64,000 nt of DNA from SCTD01 sp036675425 (GCA_036675425.1 JAKFFB010000191.1:7377-71376), one strand, 5' to 3'; counted from the first letter of the stretch, positions 27,384 to 37,038 are shown. The notes: generated from the sequence alone by a model not told the origin. Translations and numbers: made by a program.

Positions 27384-28637
27384 ATGGGAAGAGCACCCGC
27401 GAAGCTGGGGCTGCTGCTGGCGCTGGCGATGACGGTCGCCGCCTGCGGTGGCGGTGACAGCGACTCGACAGGCGACGGCGACGGCGGCGGCAAGCTGTCC
27501 GGCGAGCTGAAGATCGGCGTCATCAACCCGTTCAGCGGTCCGAACGCCCCCGGTGGCGAGGCCACCTTCCAGGGCTACGAGATCGCCGTCGAGGAGGCGA
27601 ACGCCGACAAGGGCGTCCTGGGCAAGAAGGTCGTGCTGCTGCGCGGCGACGCGTCGGCCCCGGAGCAGGGCATCAGCGAGGTGAACCGGCTGGCGACGTC
27701 GGAGAACGTCGACCTCTTCGCAGGCACCTACCTGAGCGGCATCGCCAACACGGCGAGCGAGACCGCGCTTCGCTACGGGAAGCTCTACTGGGAGACCAAC
27801 GCGGTCGCCGCCAACCTCACCGCTCGCAAGCTCGGCAACTTCGCACGCAGCGGCCCGATGGCCGACCAGTTCGCGCAGGTCGCCGGCGAGGGCATCAAGG
27901 AGATCATCCCCGGCGTCGTCGGCAAGCCGCTGAACCAGACGAGCTTCTGCGTCACGCACGAGGAGTCGATCTACGGCACCAGCATCTCCGAGGGAGTGAT
28001 CGAGGCCCTCGAGGCCGAGGGCGCGAAGATCTCGGCCAAGGTGGCCTACGCGCCCACCGCGCCCGACCTGGGCAACGTGGTGCTGAAGTGCCAGCAGAGC
28101 AAGCCGGACGTCTGGATCGAGACCGGCTACGTCCCGGACGTGAACCTGCTGCTGCGCACCGCGAAGCAGCAGGGCTTCGCGCCCAAGGCCCGTGTCTCCA
28201 TCGGCTCGGGTGACACGCGACTCACGCAGGAGGCGGTCGGCGCGGACCTCGACGGCACCTTCGTCGTCGGCTACCCCCACTTCGACCTCCAGGACGAGTA
28301 CGCGCCGGGAGCGGCCGAGTTCCTCGAGAAGTACAAGGCCAAGCACAGCAGTGAGCCGACCTTCCCGCAGACGATGAGCGCCTACACCGGCATGAAGATG
28401 CTCCTCGACGCGCTGAACGAGGCCGAGAGCGTGGACCCGAAGAAGGTGCTCGAGACGATCTCCGGCTGGGACAAGCCGCTGGGCAGCTACGCAGCCGGCT
28501 ACGGCGCGAAGTTCGACGAGAACTTCCAGAACACCCTGGCCCTCCCGACGATGCTGCAGTGGCAGAGCGGCAAGGTCGTGACGATCTACCCCGAGGAAGC
28601 CAAGCTCCCGGACGCCAAGGTCCTCGGCAGCAAGTGA
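27384..28637 (+). CDS. Branched-chain-type ABC transporter substrate-binding lipoprotein
   Basis: A 417-residue periplasmic-binding lipoprotein. The signal peptide ends in the lipobox TVAAC with the lipidated Cys at residue 21, then a Gly/Asp/Ser-rich tether and the LivK-like domain beginning GELKIGVINPFSG (about residue 42). Type I binding proteins of this family carry amino acids, aromatic acids, urea or other small acids. It is the first gene of livKHMGF and is divergently arranged with acyl-CoA catabolic genes, so it probably binds the organic acid that the cluster degrades. RBS GAGGAG is at 27372-27377. Confidence 0.9.
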   Translation: MGRAPAKLGLLLALAMTVAACGGGDSDSTGDGDGGGKLSGELKIGVINPFSGPNAPGGEATFQGYEIAVEEANADKGVLGKKVVLLRGDASAPEQGISEVNRLATSENVDLFAGTYLSGIANTASETALRYGKLYWETNAVAANLTARKLGNFARSGPMADQFAQVAGEGIKEIIPGVVGKPLNQTSFCVTHEESIYGTSISEGVIEALEAEGAKISAKVAYAPTAPDLGNVVLKCQQSKPDVWIETGYVPDVNLLLRTAKQQGFAPKARVSIGSGDTRLTQEAVGADLDGTFVVGYPHFDLQDEYAPGAAEFLEKYKAKHSSEPTFPQTMSAYTGMKMLLDALNEAESVDPKKVLETISGWDKPLGSYAAGYGAKFDENFQNTLALPTMLQWQSGKVVTIYPEEAKLPDAKVLGSK

Positions 28638-28676
28638 CGCCGGCCGGACGCACCGAAGGTGAGGTGAAGACGACTC

Positions 28677-29558
28677 ATGGATGACTTCTTCCGGATCCTG
28701 GTGATCGCCCTGCTCCTCGGGGGGATCTACGGGCTGGTCGCGATGGGCCTCAGCCTCATCTTCGGTGTGGTCCGGGTGGTGAACTTCGCGCAGGGCGAGC
28801 TGGTCATGCTCGGCATGTACGGCGCGTACTTCGCCAACCGCGAGCTCGGCATCAACGTCTACCTGACCGCGTTCCTGGTGGTCCCCGCGCTCTTCGTGCT
28901 CGGGCTGCTCATCCAGCGGCTGGTCATCCAGCCGCTGCGGGACGAGGCCGCCATGCAGCTCCTGGCGACGTTCGGGCTGCTGATCCTGTTCCAGAGCGCG
29001 GTGCTCGCGGCAACCCGTGGTGACACCTACACGCTGACCGATCGGTTCGCCCGGGACACCTTCAAGCTCGCCTCGGCGAGCATCGACTACGGCAGGTTGT
29101 CCATCGTCATCGTCACGACGGTGATCGCCGTGGTGCTCCGACAGGTGATCCAGCAGACGACCTTCGGTCGCTCCATGCGGGCCGTCACCGAGGACCGCGA
29201 CGCGGCCCGGCTGATGGGGGTGAACGTCGAGCGGACGTTCCTCATCACCTTCGGCATCGGAGCGGCCCTCGCTGGACTGGCCGGCGTGATGCTCGCGCCC
29301 GTCTACAGCATCACCCCGCAGATCGGCGCCAACTTCATCTTCGCCGGCTTCGCGGTTGTCGTGGTCGGTGGGCTGGGCAGCGTCACCGGCGCCTACATCG
29401 GCGGCTTCCTGATCGGTGCAGTCGAGGCGTTCAGCGGCTACTACCTCGATCCGACGCTGGGCACCGCCTTCTACTTCATGGTGTTCCTCGTCGTGCTGGT
29501 CGTGCGGCCGGCCGGTCTGTTCGGACGCCTCGGCTCGGAGAAGGTGGGAGGACATTGA
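28677..29558 (+). CDS. livH: LivH-type ABC transporter permease
   Basis: A 293-residue permease with about eight transmembrane helices. The opening segment LLLGGIYGLVAMGLSLIFGV, VNFAQGELVMLG and the EAA-like loop FGRSMRAVTEDRDAARLMGVNV are characteristic of LivH. It forms the membrane channel with the next gene product. The GTG-rich 39-base gap after livK contains AGGTGAAG. Its stop overlaps livM by 4 bases. Confidence 0.92.
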   Translation: MDDFFRILVIALLLGGIYGLVAMGLSLIFGVVRVVNFAQGELVMLGMYGAYFANRELGINVYLTAFLVVPALFVLGLLIQRLVIQPLRDEAAMQLLATFGLLILFQSAVLAATRGDTYTLTDRFARDTFKLASASIDYGRLSIVIVTTVIAVVLRQVIQQTTFGRSMRAVTEDRDAARLMGVNVERTFLITFGIGAALAGLAGVMLAPVYSITPQIGANFIFAGFAVVVVGGLGSVTGAYIGGFLIGAVEAFSGYYLDPTLGTAFYFMVFLVVLVVRPAGLFGRLGSEKVGGH

Positions 29559-30604
29559 GCACCTCGGAAGACGCCGTCGACGCCCAGGACGCGGCGATCC
29601 ACGGAGTCCGCAGCGGAGCCACGAGCAAGAGCTCGCGGTTCGTCTGGACCGGCTACACGGCCGGAATGGCAGGACTGGTCCTGCTGCTGCTCGCCGTGCA
29701 GGGCGACGCCTACTGGCTCAACATCCTCATCCTGACCCTGCTGTTCGCAGGCCTCGCGTCGGCCTGGAACATCATCGGTGGGTTCGGAGGGCAGCTGTCC
29801 CTCGGGCACGGCGTGTTCTTCGCCATCGGCGCCTACACGGTGGGCATCACCTACGACAGGTACGGCTGGTCGCCGTGGGCGGCGATGGTCGTCGCCATCC
29901 CGATCGCGATGACCGTCGCGGCGCTCACCTCGTGGCCGACGTTCCGCCTGCGCGGTCCCTTCTTCGCCATGGCGACGCTGGCGCTCAACCAGGTGGCGCT
30001 CGTGCTGGCGACGTACTTCGGCAGCGTCACCGGAGGAGTGCAGGGCATCACCCTCCCCTTCTCCCCGTCGCTGCGCGACCTCGCGTTCGTCGAGCGGTGG
30101 AAGTACGCCGTCGTCATGCTCGCCTTCGTCGCGTTGACGGTGGCCGTGGCCACCGTCGTCAGTCGCAGCAAGCTGGGCTACGCCCTGCGAGCCGTGCGTG
30201 AGGACGACGAGGCTGCCGCAGCAGTTGGCTTCAACGTCTTCGCGGTCAAGATGCAGGGCATGCTCATCAGCGCCGCGCTGACCTGTCTGGGCGGCAGCCT
30301 GTTCGCCGTCTTCGTGCGCTACATCGACCCCGCGTCCGTGCTCGGGCTACCCGAGGTGGGCGTGCGCATGGTGCTCATCGCGCTCCTCGGTGGCATCGGG
30401 ACCCTCATGGGCCCCGTCGTCGGGGCGCTGCTGTTCATCCCGGGCATCACCCTGCTGCAGGGCGAGCTCGCGGGACAGCGCCCCGGACTCAACCTCGTCG
30501 CAGTCGGCCTCGCGCTGGTGATCATCCCGATCGCGCTGCGTCGCGGCATCGTCGGGACGGCGGCGGGGCTCTTCCGGAGCGCCCGAGGAAGGTGGAAGCG
30601 ATGA
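29555..30604 (+). CDS. livM: LivM-type ABC transporter permease
   Basis: A 349-residue permease with an N-terminal cytosolic extension of about 30 residues before the first helix. LivM hallmarks are AGLASAWNIIGGFGGQLSLGHGVFFAIGAY (about 65-95) and the cytosolic loop SKLGYALRAVREDDEAAAAVGFNVF. The start is TTG, inside the livH stop (TTGA), with GGGAGG just upstream; no ATG or GTG is near. It pairs with LivH in the membrane. Confidence 0.92.
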   Translation: MSTSEDAVDAQDAAIHGVRSGATSKSSRFVWTGYTAGMAGLVLLLLAVQGDAYWLNILILTLLFAGLASAWNIIGGFGGQLSLGHGVFFAIGAYTVGITYDRYGWSPWAAMVVAIPIAMTVAALTSWPTFRLRGPFFAMATLALNQVALVLATYFGSVTGGVQGITLPFSPSLRDLAFVERWKYAVVMLAFVALTVAVATVVSRSKLGYALRAVREDDEAAAAVGFNVFAVKMQGMLISAALTCLGGSLFAVFVRYIDPASVLGLPEVGVRMVLIALLGGIGTLMGPVVGALLFIPGITLLQGELAGQRPGLNLVAVGLALVIIPIALRRGIVGTAAGLFRSARGRWKR

Positions 30605-31332
30605 CGTCGACCGCAGCCCCGTTGCTCGAGAGCGACGCGGTCGTCCGCAGGTTCGCCGGGATGACGGCGGTGGACCAGGTGTCGATCACCCTCAGGCAGG
30701 GCGACCTGCTCGGGATCATCGGTCCGAACGGCGCCGGCAAGACGACGCTGTTCAACCTGCTCACCGGCCAGCTCCGCCCGAACAGCGGTCACGTGCGCTT
30801 CCGCGGCGAGGACATCACCGGCCTGTCGGTGCACCAGCGGGTGCGCCTCGGTCTGGGCCGCACCTTCCAGGTCGTGCGCCCGCTGCCCGACCTGTCCGTG
30901 CTCGAGAACACCATGATGGGTGCGTTCCTCAAGCACCGCCGGCGTTCCGACGCCGAGGACAAGGCCTACCAGGTGCTCGAGGAGGTGGGCCTGGCCGCGG
31001 TCGCGAAGGACCGGGCGGGAGACCTCCCGCTGGCCCGGCGCAAGCGGCTGGAGGTCGCGCGGGCACTCGCCACCGAGCCGGCGGTGCTGCTGCTCGACGA
31101 GGTGATGGCCGGGCTGAACCCGACCGAGATCGGCCATGCGGTCGACCTGTTCGCCCATCTGCACGAGAAGGGGATGACGCTCGTGCTCATCGAGCACAAC
31201 CTGAAGGTCGTCCGCACGCTCTCCCGGCACGTCGTGGTGCTGGACCACGGCGCGGTCCTCGCCGAGGGAACGCCGACAGAGGTGCTCCAGCACCCGGACG
31301 TGGTCCGGGCCTACCTCGGGAACCGGAGGTAA
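30601..31332 (+). CDS. livG: LivG-type ABC transporter ATPase
   Basis: A 243-residue ATPase: Walker A GPNGAGKTT (about residue 41), Q-loop, Walker B LLLLDE and the LivG-specific VMAGLNPTEI. The signature stretch reads DLPLARRKRLEVARAL rather than the common LSGGQ/LSYGQ, a variant seen in some members of this family. The ATG at 30601 overlaps the livM stop (ATGA); a GTG three codons earlier is possible. Energises the transporter with LivF. Confidence 0.92.
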   Translation: MTSTAAPLLESDAVVRRFAGMTAVDQVSITLRQGDLLGIIGPNGAGKTTLFNLLTGQLRPNSGHVRFRGEDITGLSVHQRVRLGLGRTFQVVRPLPDLSVLENTMMGAFLKHRRRSDAEDKAYQVLEEVGLAAVAKDRAGDLPLARRKRLEVARALATEPAVLLLDEVMAGLNPTEIGHAVDLFAHLHEKGMTLVLIEHNLKVVRTLSRHVVVLDHGAVLAEGTPTEVLQHPDVVRAYLGNRR

Positions 31333-31334
31333 CG

Positions 31335-32045
31335 ATGGCTCTCCTCGAGGTGCGCGACCTGCACTCCGGCTACGGCGACCTGCCCGTCGTCCGCGGCGTG
31401 AGCTTCGACGTCGACGCGGGCGGGATCGCGACCGTCGTCGGCCCGAACGGCGCCGGGAAGACGACGCTGCTCAAGACCGTGACCGGTCTCGTGCACGTCT
31501 GGAGCGGCACCGTCACCTTCGACGGTCAGGACCTGTCCGGCGTGCCCGCCCACGCGCGTCCGGAGCTCGGGCTCGTGATGGTTCCCGAGGGCCGCAAGCT
31601 CTTCCCGTTCATGACGGTGGAGGAGAACCTGCAGATGGGCGGCTACGCGAAGAGCGCCCGGCCGCACCTGTCCGCCAGCCTCGACGAGGTGTACGAGCTG
31701 TTCCCCGTCCTGCTCGAGCGACGCAAGCAGCTCGGTGGGTCGCTGTCCGGGGGCGAGCAGCAGATGTGCGCCATCGGCCGCGCGGTCATGGCCAAGCCGA
31801 AGCTGCTCATCCTCGATGAGCCGTCGTTGGGTCTGGCCCCCATCATCGTGGAGCGGATCCTGTCGCTGGTCCGCCAGCTGGCGGACAAGGGCATGACGGT
31901 CATGCTCGTCGAGCAGAACGTGCACGACGCGCTGGACATGGCCGACCGTGGCTACGTGCTCGAGCAGGGCGAGGTGGTGATGACCGGCACCGGCCAGGAG
32001 CTGCTGGCTCGTGACGACCTGCAGGCGGCCTACCTCGGCATCTGA
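31335..32045 (+). CDS. livF: LivF-type ABC transporter ATPase
   Basis: A 236-residue ATPase with fully canonical motifs: Walker A GPNGAGKTT (about residue 36), VPEGRKLFPFMTVEENL, signature LSGGEQQMCAIGRA (about 136) and Walker B LLILDEPSLGLAP. It starts two bases after livG. With LivG it drives the importer. The catabolic genes that follow on the same strand (LLM, SDR, SMP-30, CoA-transferase) are probably cotranscribed. Confidence 0.93.
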   Translation: MALLEVRDLHSGYGDLPVVRGVSFDVDAGGIATVVGPNGAGKTTLLKTVTGLVHVWSGTVTFDGQDLSGVPAHARPELGLVMVPEGRKLFPFMTVEENLQMGGYAKSARPHLSASLDEVYELFPVLLERRKQLGGSLSGGEQQMCAIGRAVMAKPKLLILDEPSLGLAPIIVERILSLVRQLADKGMTVMLVEQNVHDALDMADRGYVLEQGEVVMTGTGQELLARDDLQAAYLGI

Positions 32046-32098
32046 CGGCGCGCGATCGTCACCGTTCCCCTCGCCACGACCCCCGTCTGGAGGCCCCC

Positions 32099-33151
32099 AT
32101 GCCCACGCCACGGCAGGACGACCGTCGTCCGCTCGTGTGCATCCGGCCCCCAGGGTGGGTGACCCCGACGTCCGGACCCGTGCTGGATCTGGTGGCGTGG
32201 GTGGAGCGGGCGGAGCGGCTGGGCTTCGACGGCGCCTTCGTGGGCGACCGGATGCTGTCCGAGGCCGTGAGCCAGACCGGCTCGGTCGTCTACGGCGCCT
32301 CCATGCTCGACGTCACGGTCGCGCTGGCCACCATGGCGGCGCGCACCGAGCGGATCCTGCTCGGCCCCCTGGTGCTGGTGTTCCCGTACCGCCACCCGGT
32401 CCAGCTCGCCAAGACGTTCGCGTCGCTCGACGCGGCGTCCGGTGGTCGCCTCGTCGTCGGTGCCGGGATCGGCTGGAACGCAAGGGAGTTCGAGGTCCTC
32501 GGGCTTCCGATGGACGGTCGCGGCGAGCGCTTCGAGGAGGCGCTCTCCCTCGTGCGCAGGCTCTGGAGCGGCGAGCCGGTCTCGCACGCCGGCCCGACCT
32601 GGACCTTCACGGACGTCCAGGTCGTGCCCCCACCTGTCCGCCCCGGCGGCCCGCCCCTGTGGCTGGCTTCCTTCTCACCCGGCCAGCGGCTCGACTGGAC
32701 CGACGAGCTGCCTCCGCTGGCGCAGAGGCAGCTCGACCGGGTCGGCCGGCTCGCTGACGGCTGGGTGCCGCTGGTCTACTCCGCCTCGGCCAAGCGCAGG
32801 CTCGCCGCGAGCACCCTGGCCTCGGCCTGGCAGCTGGTGCTGGACAGCGCGAAGCGGGCCGGACGCGACCGGCAGGACCTCGACTTCGTCTTCTCCGACT
32901 GGTGCTACGTGCTGGAGGGCGACGGCGCGGTCGAGCGCTGCCAAGCCGCCCTCGCGCGCTTCTTCGACGGCAGCTGGGAGGACGCCCTGCGGACGTACAC
33001 GATCGGCAGTCGTGAGGAGGTGCTGGAGAAGGTGCGGGCCCACACCGCCGGCATCGACCGCGTCGACGCCTACGTCCTGACGCCGCTGTCCGACGAGATC
33101 GAGCAGATGGACCTGCTCGCCGACCTGGCGCAGCTGCTGCGCGCCGCGTGA
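32099..33151 (+). CDS. LLM-class flavin (possibly F420)-dependent oxidoreductase
   Basis: A 350-residue luciferase-like TIM-barrel. Recognisable elements: LDLVAWVERAERLGFDGAFVGD (about 25-46), GPLVLVFPYRHPVQLAKTFASLD (about 100), GRLVVGAGIGWNAREFEVLG (about 117) and the RGERFEEALSLVRRLW helix. Actinobacterial members commonly use F420, others FMN with a reductase; sequence alone does not decide. It could oxidise an alcohol, or act as a monooxygenase on the imported substrate. It starts 53 bases after livF with GGAGG before the ATG. Confidence 0.86.
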   Translation: MPTPRQDDRRPLVCIRPPGWVTPTSGPVLDLVAWVERAERLGFDGAFVGDRMLSEAVSQTGSVVYGASMLDVTVALATMAARTERILLGPLVLVFPYRHPVQLAKTFASLDAASGGRLVVGAGIGWNAREFEVLGLPMDGRGERFEEALSLVRRLWSGEPVSHAGPTWTFTDVQVVPPPVRPGGPPLWLASFSPGQRLDWTDELPPLAQRQLDRVGRLADGWVPLVYSASAKRRLAASTLASAWQLVLDSAKRAGRDRQDLDFVFSDWCYVLEGDGAVERCQAALARFFDGSWEDALRTYTIGSREEVLEKVRAHTAGIDRVDAYVLTPLSDEIEQMDLLADLAQLLRAA

Positions 33152-33164
33152 GAGAGGAAGGTCG

Positions 33165-33923
33165 ATGACGACCGACGAGCTGCGCGACAAGGTGGCGGTG
33201 GTGACGGGGGCCGGGTCGGGCATCGGCCGGGCCTGCGCCCTGCTGATGGCGCAGCGCGGTGCCACGGTCGCCGCGTTCGACGTCGACGCCGCGGCGGCGG
33301 AGCGCGTCTGCGCCGAGATCGGCGAGACCGGCGGACGAGCACGGGCCTACGAGGTCGACGTGACGGATCCCGCGGCCGTCGACTCCGCGTTCCGCGCCGT
33401 GGTCGACGACCTGGGCGGCGTGCACGTGCTGGTCAACAACGCCGGCCTCGCTCTGCCGATGGTGCCGCTCGCCGACCTGGACGACGACGGCTGGCGGCGG
33501 GTCATGTCGGTGAACCTCGACGGGCTGTTCTTCTGCCTGCGTGCGGCGCTGCGGATCATGCGCAGCAGCGGGGGCGGATCGGTCATCAACATGTCCTCCG
33601 TGCTCGGCGCGGTCGGCCGCCACCACTCGGCGGCCTACGTCGCGAGCAAGCACGCCGTCGTGGGGCTGACCCGCGGTGCCGCGATCGACCACGGGACGGA
33701 CGGCATCCGCGTCAACGCCGTCGGACCGGGCTTCATCCGCACCCCGCTCCTGGAGAGCAGGCACACCGAGCAGGGCCTGGAGGAGCTGGCCGCCGGCTGG
33801 CCGCTGCGCCGCGTCGGCCGCCCCGAGGAGATCGCCGAGATGGTGGCCTGGCTGGCCGGCGACGCGTCGTCGTACGTCACGGGCGCCTACCTGCCGGTGG
33901 ACGGGGGTTACCTCGCGGTGTGA
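33165..33923 (+). CDS. Short-chain dehydrogenase/reductase
   Basis: A 252-residue classical SDR: TGAGSGIGRACAL (about residues 14-26), an Asp after beta-2 (FDVDAAAAE) that favours NAD(H), NNAGLALP (about 91), and the catalytic Ser plus YVASK (about 142-162). It ends in the usual ITG/VTGAYLPVDGGYLAV. Probably oxidises a hydroxyl of the imported compound. GAGAGGAAGG precedes the ATG, 13 bases after the LLM gene. Confidence 0.9.
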   Translation: MTTDELRDKVAVVTGAGSGIGRACALLMAQRGATVAAFDVDAAAAERVCAEIGETGGRARAYEVDVTDPAAVDSAFRAVVDDLGGVHVLVNNAGLALPMVPLADLDDDGWRRVMSVNLDGLFFCLRAALRIMRSSGGGSVINMSSVLGAVGRHHSAAYVASKHAVVGLTRGAAIDHGTDGIRVNAVGPGFIRTPLLESRHTEQGLEELAAGWPLRRVGRPEEIAEMVAWLAGDASSYVTGAYLPVDGGYLAV

Positions 33924-33989
33924 GCCCACCGCCGACCTGCTGAAGGCGCGCCCGGCCACAGGGGCCAGGCGCCGAGAGAGGAGTGCTCC

Positions 33990-34916
33990 ATGCGTTTCCT
34001 GACCGACGGCCTGCGCTTCCCCGAGGGCCCCGTCATGCTCAAGGACGGCGGTGTGGCGGTGGTCGAGCTGGCCTCCGGCGCCATCACCGCGGTCGACCAG
34101 TCCGGCGCCAAGCGGCAGATCGCGAAGACCGGGGGCAGTCCCAACGGGCTGGCGTGGGGCCCGGACGGGATGCTCTACGTCTGCAACAACGGCGGCCTCA
34201 ACTGGATCGAGAAGGACGGCCTGCTGCGCGCGCACGGCCAGGCCGACGACTACAGCGGCGGTCGGATCGAGCGGGTCGACCCGGACTCGGGCGAGGTGAC
34301 CCGGCTCTACGACCGGTGCGGTGACCACCCGCTGAGCGGGCCCAACGACATCGTCTTCCCGCCCGTCGGCAGCCCGAGCGACGGCGGCTTCTGGTTCACC
34401 GACATCGGCAAGCACCGCGCGCGGGATCGCAACCACGGCGGTGTCTACTGGGCCACCATCGACGGCAGCACGATCATCGAGGTCGCCTTCCCGGTTCCCG
34501 GCGGGGCCAACGGCATCGGGCTGAGCCCGGACGGAAGCACGCTCTACGTCGCCGAGACCGACACGGCCCGGATCTGGGCCTGGGACGTGGAGGGGCCCGG
34601 TCAGCTGCGCAAGGAGCCGTGGCCGAGCCCGCACGGCGGCCGGCTGCTGGCCACGCTGCCCGGCTTCACCCGGCTTGACAGCCTGGCGATCACGGCCGCC
34701 GGCAACATCGTGGTGGCGGCGCTCTACTCGAGCACGATCACCACCGTCAGCCCCGCCGGCGAGATCGTCGACGTCGTCCCGGTGCCGGACGCGATGCCGA
34801 CCAACATCTGCTTCGGCGGCGACGACATGAGCACCGCCTACATCACCCTGTCGACGACCGGCCGACTCGTGCAGATGCCCTGGCGCGAGCCGGGTGAGCC
34901 GCTGCCGTACGGCTGA
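33990..34916 (+). CDS. SMP-30/gluconolactonase-like lactone hydrolase
   Basis: A 308-residue six-bladed propeller of the SMP-30/gluconolactonase/LRE family. Metal ligands are visible: Glu in LRFPEGPV (about residue 12), Asn in GGSPNGLAWGPDG (about 52), Asn in SGPNDIVF (about 115) and Asp in LSPDGSTLYVAETD (about 180). It would open a lactone to a hydroxy acid, fitting an SDR/LLM oxidation that creates a lactone and the downstream CoA-transferase that activates the acid. AGAGAGGAG precedes the ATG. Confidence 0.9.
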   Translation: MRFLTDGLRFPEGPVMLKDGGVAVVELASGAITAVDQSGAKRQIAKTGGSPNGLAWGPDGMLYVCNNGGLNWIEKDGLLRAHGQADDYSGGRIERVDPDSGEVTRLYDRCGDHPLSGPNDIVFPPVGSPSDGGFWFTDIGKHRARDRNHGGVYWATIDGSTIIEVAFPVPGGANGIGLSPDGSTLYVAETDTARIWAWDVEGPGQLRKEPWPSPHGGRLLATLPGFTRLDSLAITAAGNIVVAALYSSTITTVSPAGEIVDVVPVPDAMPTNICFGGDDMSTAYITLSTTGRLVQMPWREPGEPLPYG

Positions 34917-34951
34917 GACCCCTATCCCACCCGACTGCAAGGAGATCCACC

Positions 34952-36169
34952 GTGCCCGAGAACACCGCTGCCTCCGGTCCGACCGGACCGCTCACCGGCG
35001 TGAAGGTCGTGGAGTTCGCGCAGGTCATCGCGGGACCGCTGGCCGGCACGCTGATGGCCGACCTCGGGGCCGACGTCGTCCACGTCGAGGCGCCCGGCCG
35101 AGGTGACAGCGCGCGCTACATGGGTCCGGACAAGAACGGCGCCCACCTGTGGTGGAAGGTGCTGGGGCGCAACAAGCGCTCGGTGACGCTGGACATGCGC
35201 GTGGACGAGGGACGGGCGACCGCGCGACGCCTGGTCGCCTGGGCCGACGTCGTGATCGTGACGTTCCGCGCGGACACGGTGGAGAAGTACGGCCTGGACT
35301 GGACCAGCGTGCAGGCGGTCAACCCGTCTGCCGTCCTGCTGCAGGTGTCCGGCTACGGCGCCCGCACCAGCAAGCGGAACCTGCCCGGCTTCGGGAAGAT
35401 GGGCGAGGCCCGCAGCGGGCTGGTCCACCTCACCGGGTTCCCGGACGGGCCGCCGGTGCACACCGGGTTCTCGCACGGCGACGCCACCACCGGCCTGATG
35501 GGCGCGTTCGCCGTCATGGCGGCGCTGCACCGGCGCGAGCGTGATCCCGAGCGCAAGGGCGAGTGGATCGACCTCGCGCTGTCCGACACCCTCTTCCGCC
35601 TGGTCGAGTGGCAGGTCATCCTGCGCGACCAGCTGGGCTACGCCCCGAACCGGTCCGGCAACCAGCTGGCGGTGGCCCCGGCCGCGGTCGTCAACGTCTT
35701 CCGCGCCGCTGACGGCGGCTGGGTGACGGTGACCTCCGGCACGCCGCGCTCGGTGCAGAACATCGCCCGCCTGCTGGGATTCGACCCGGAGCAGTACTCC
35801 ACGCAGGCGGCCCAGGTCGCCGGGACCCAGCAGCTCGACGACGGCCTGCGCGCCTGGATCGCCGAGCACGACACGGCCGAGTGCCTGCGGGTGATGGAGG
35901 CGGCCGGCGTCGTCGCCTCGAAGGTCTACGACATGGACGACATCCTGGCTGATCCCATCGTCGAGGAGCGGCAGTCCGTCGTCACGGTCGCGGACCGCGA
36001 CCTCGGACCGGTGCGGATGCAGGGTGTCGTCCCGACCTTCGTGAACGACGAGGGAGCGGTCTGGCGCACCGGCCCGGAGCTCGGCGAGGACAACGACGTC
36101 GTCTACGGCGAGTGGCTGGGACTGTCCGAGGACCAGCGAGCCGCGCTGGCGGCCGACGGGGTCATCTAG
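34952..36169 (+). CDS. Class III CoA-transferase (CaiB/BaiF family)
   Basis: A 405-residue family III CoA-transferase. VVEFAQVIAGPLAGTLMADLGADVVHVE opens the fold; the catalytic Asp is in FSHGDATTGLMGA (about residue 173); ERKGEWIDLALSD and RSGNQLAVAPAAVVNVF follow. It activates an organic acid by CoA exchange. The GTG at 34952 follows AAGGAG. It is the second CoA-transferase of the block, but on the opposite strand from the first, and differs enough that the two probably have different substrates. Confidence 0.9.
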   Translation: MPENTAASGPTGPLTGVKVVEFAQVIAGPLAGTLMADLGADVVHVEAPGRGDSARYMGPDKNGAHLWWKVLGRNKRSVTLDMRVDEGRATARRLVAWADVVIVTFRADTVEKYGLDWTSVQAVNPSAVLLQVSGYGARTSKRNLPGFGKMGEARSGLVHLTGFPDGPPVHTGFSHGDATTGLMGAFAVMAALHRRERDPERKGEWIDLALSDTLFRLVEWQVILRDQLGYAPNRSGNQLAVAPAAVVNVFRAADGGWVTVTSGTPRSVQNIARLLGFDPEQYSTQAAQVAGTQQLDDGLRAWIAEHDTAECLRVMEAAGVVASKVYDMDDILADPIVEERQSVVTVADRDLGPVRMQGVVPTFVNDEGAVWRTGPELGEDNDVVYGEWLGLSEDQRAALAADGVI

Positions 36170-36172
36170 CTG

Positions 36173-37027
36173 GTGGCAGCCGACCGGGCGGCTGCGCTCG
36201 CGGACCCGGCTCGCCGGCTGCGGGACGCCGCCGAGCCCCTCGCCATGCACGCCACCGGATCCGCGCACGTGCGCACCGCGCTCGAGGAGCTCGGGCTGGA
36301 CCGCTTCTCGGGCTACGTGTGGGGTCGCGCCGCGGCGCTGGGGGAGCCGTCGCCGGCCGTTGTCGTCGCGACCTTCGGCGTCTTCGAGCCGAACCGCCTC
36401 GGCGCCGCCTACGCCTCCGCGCGGTCCGCCTGCCCTCGGGACCGGCTGCTGGCCGTGCGCGAGGCCGCGGTCGTGCTCAGCCTGCACCGGGTGCTGGGCG
36501 AGTCCGACGTCTCCGCGGTCGTGAGCCCGCTGCTGCGCGCCGTGTCCGCGCTGCCGCCCGGCGGTCGCCCGCTGTTCGCCGGCCTGCTCGGCTCGCCGCT
36601 GCCCGCGCAGCCGCTCGGCCGGCTCTGGCGCGCCTGCGAGCTGCTCCGCGAGCACCGCGGGGACAGCCACCTGCAGGCGGTGGTGGCGCGCGGGCTGCAC
36701 CCGGTGGAGGCGAACCTGCTCACCGAGCTCTGGCACGGGCTGCCGGCGCCGGCGTACACCTTGACCCGCGGCTGGTCGGCGGAGCAGGCCGCGGACGCCC
36801 TTGAGCGCCTGAGCTCCGCCGGGCTGGTCCGCGACAGCCGGCTGACCGGAGACGGCGCGCGGCTGCGGACGGAGCTGGAGGTCGAGACCAACCGGGGCGA
36901 GCGCCGGCTCGTCGAGGCGCTCGGCGCGGATCTCGAGCGGGTCGTCGCGGCGCTGGAGCGCTGGTCGACCCGGTGCATCGCGGCCGGGGCGTTCACCACC
37001 GACCCCGGCAAGAGGGCCGCGGGATGA
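36173..37027 (+). CDS. SCO6745-family protein (SalK/helix-turn-helix-like)
   Basis: A 284-residue alpha-helical protein of the actinobacterial SCO6745 family. Typical elements are GYVWGRAAALGEPSPAVVVATFGVFEPN (about 44-70), RPLFAGLLGSPLPAQPLGRLWRACELLREHRGDSH (about 135-168) and the LTRGWSAEQAADALERLSSAGL stretch near the end, which looks like a winged-helix. No enzymatic motif is visible and no function is established. It begins with GTG three bases after the CoA-transferase stop and ends the operon before a large hairpin. Confidence 0.8.
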   Translation: MAADRAAALADPARRLRDAAEPLAMHATGSAHVRTALEELGLDRFSGYVWGRAAALGEPSPAVVVATFGVFEPNRLGAAYASARSACPRDRLLAVREAAVVLSLHRVLGESDVSAVVSPLLRAVSALPPGGRPLFAGLLGSPLPAQPLGRLWRACELLREHRGDSHLQAVVARGLHPVEANLLTELWHGLPAPAYTLTRGWSAEQAADALERLSSAGLVRDSRLTGDGARLRTELEVETNRGERRLVEALGADLERVVAALERWSTRCIAAGAFTTDPGKRAAG

Positions 37028-37038
37028 CCCCCCGTACA

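Noticed and set aside
27054..29555. Long minus-strand frame across livK and livH
   Set aside because: Shadow of the liv genes; no recognisable domain and overlaps well-supported coding on the plus strand.
32607..34940. 777-codon minus-strand frame over LLM, SDR and SMP-30
   Set aside because: Reverse-frame shadow of three clear enzymes.
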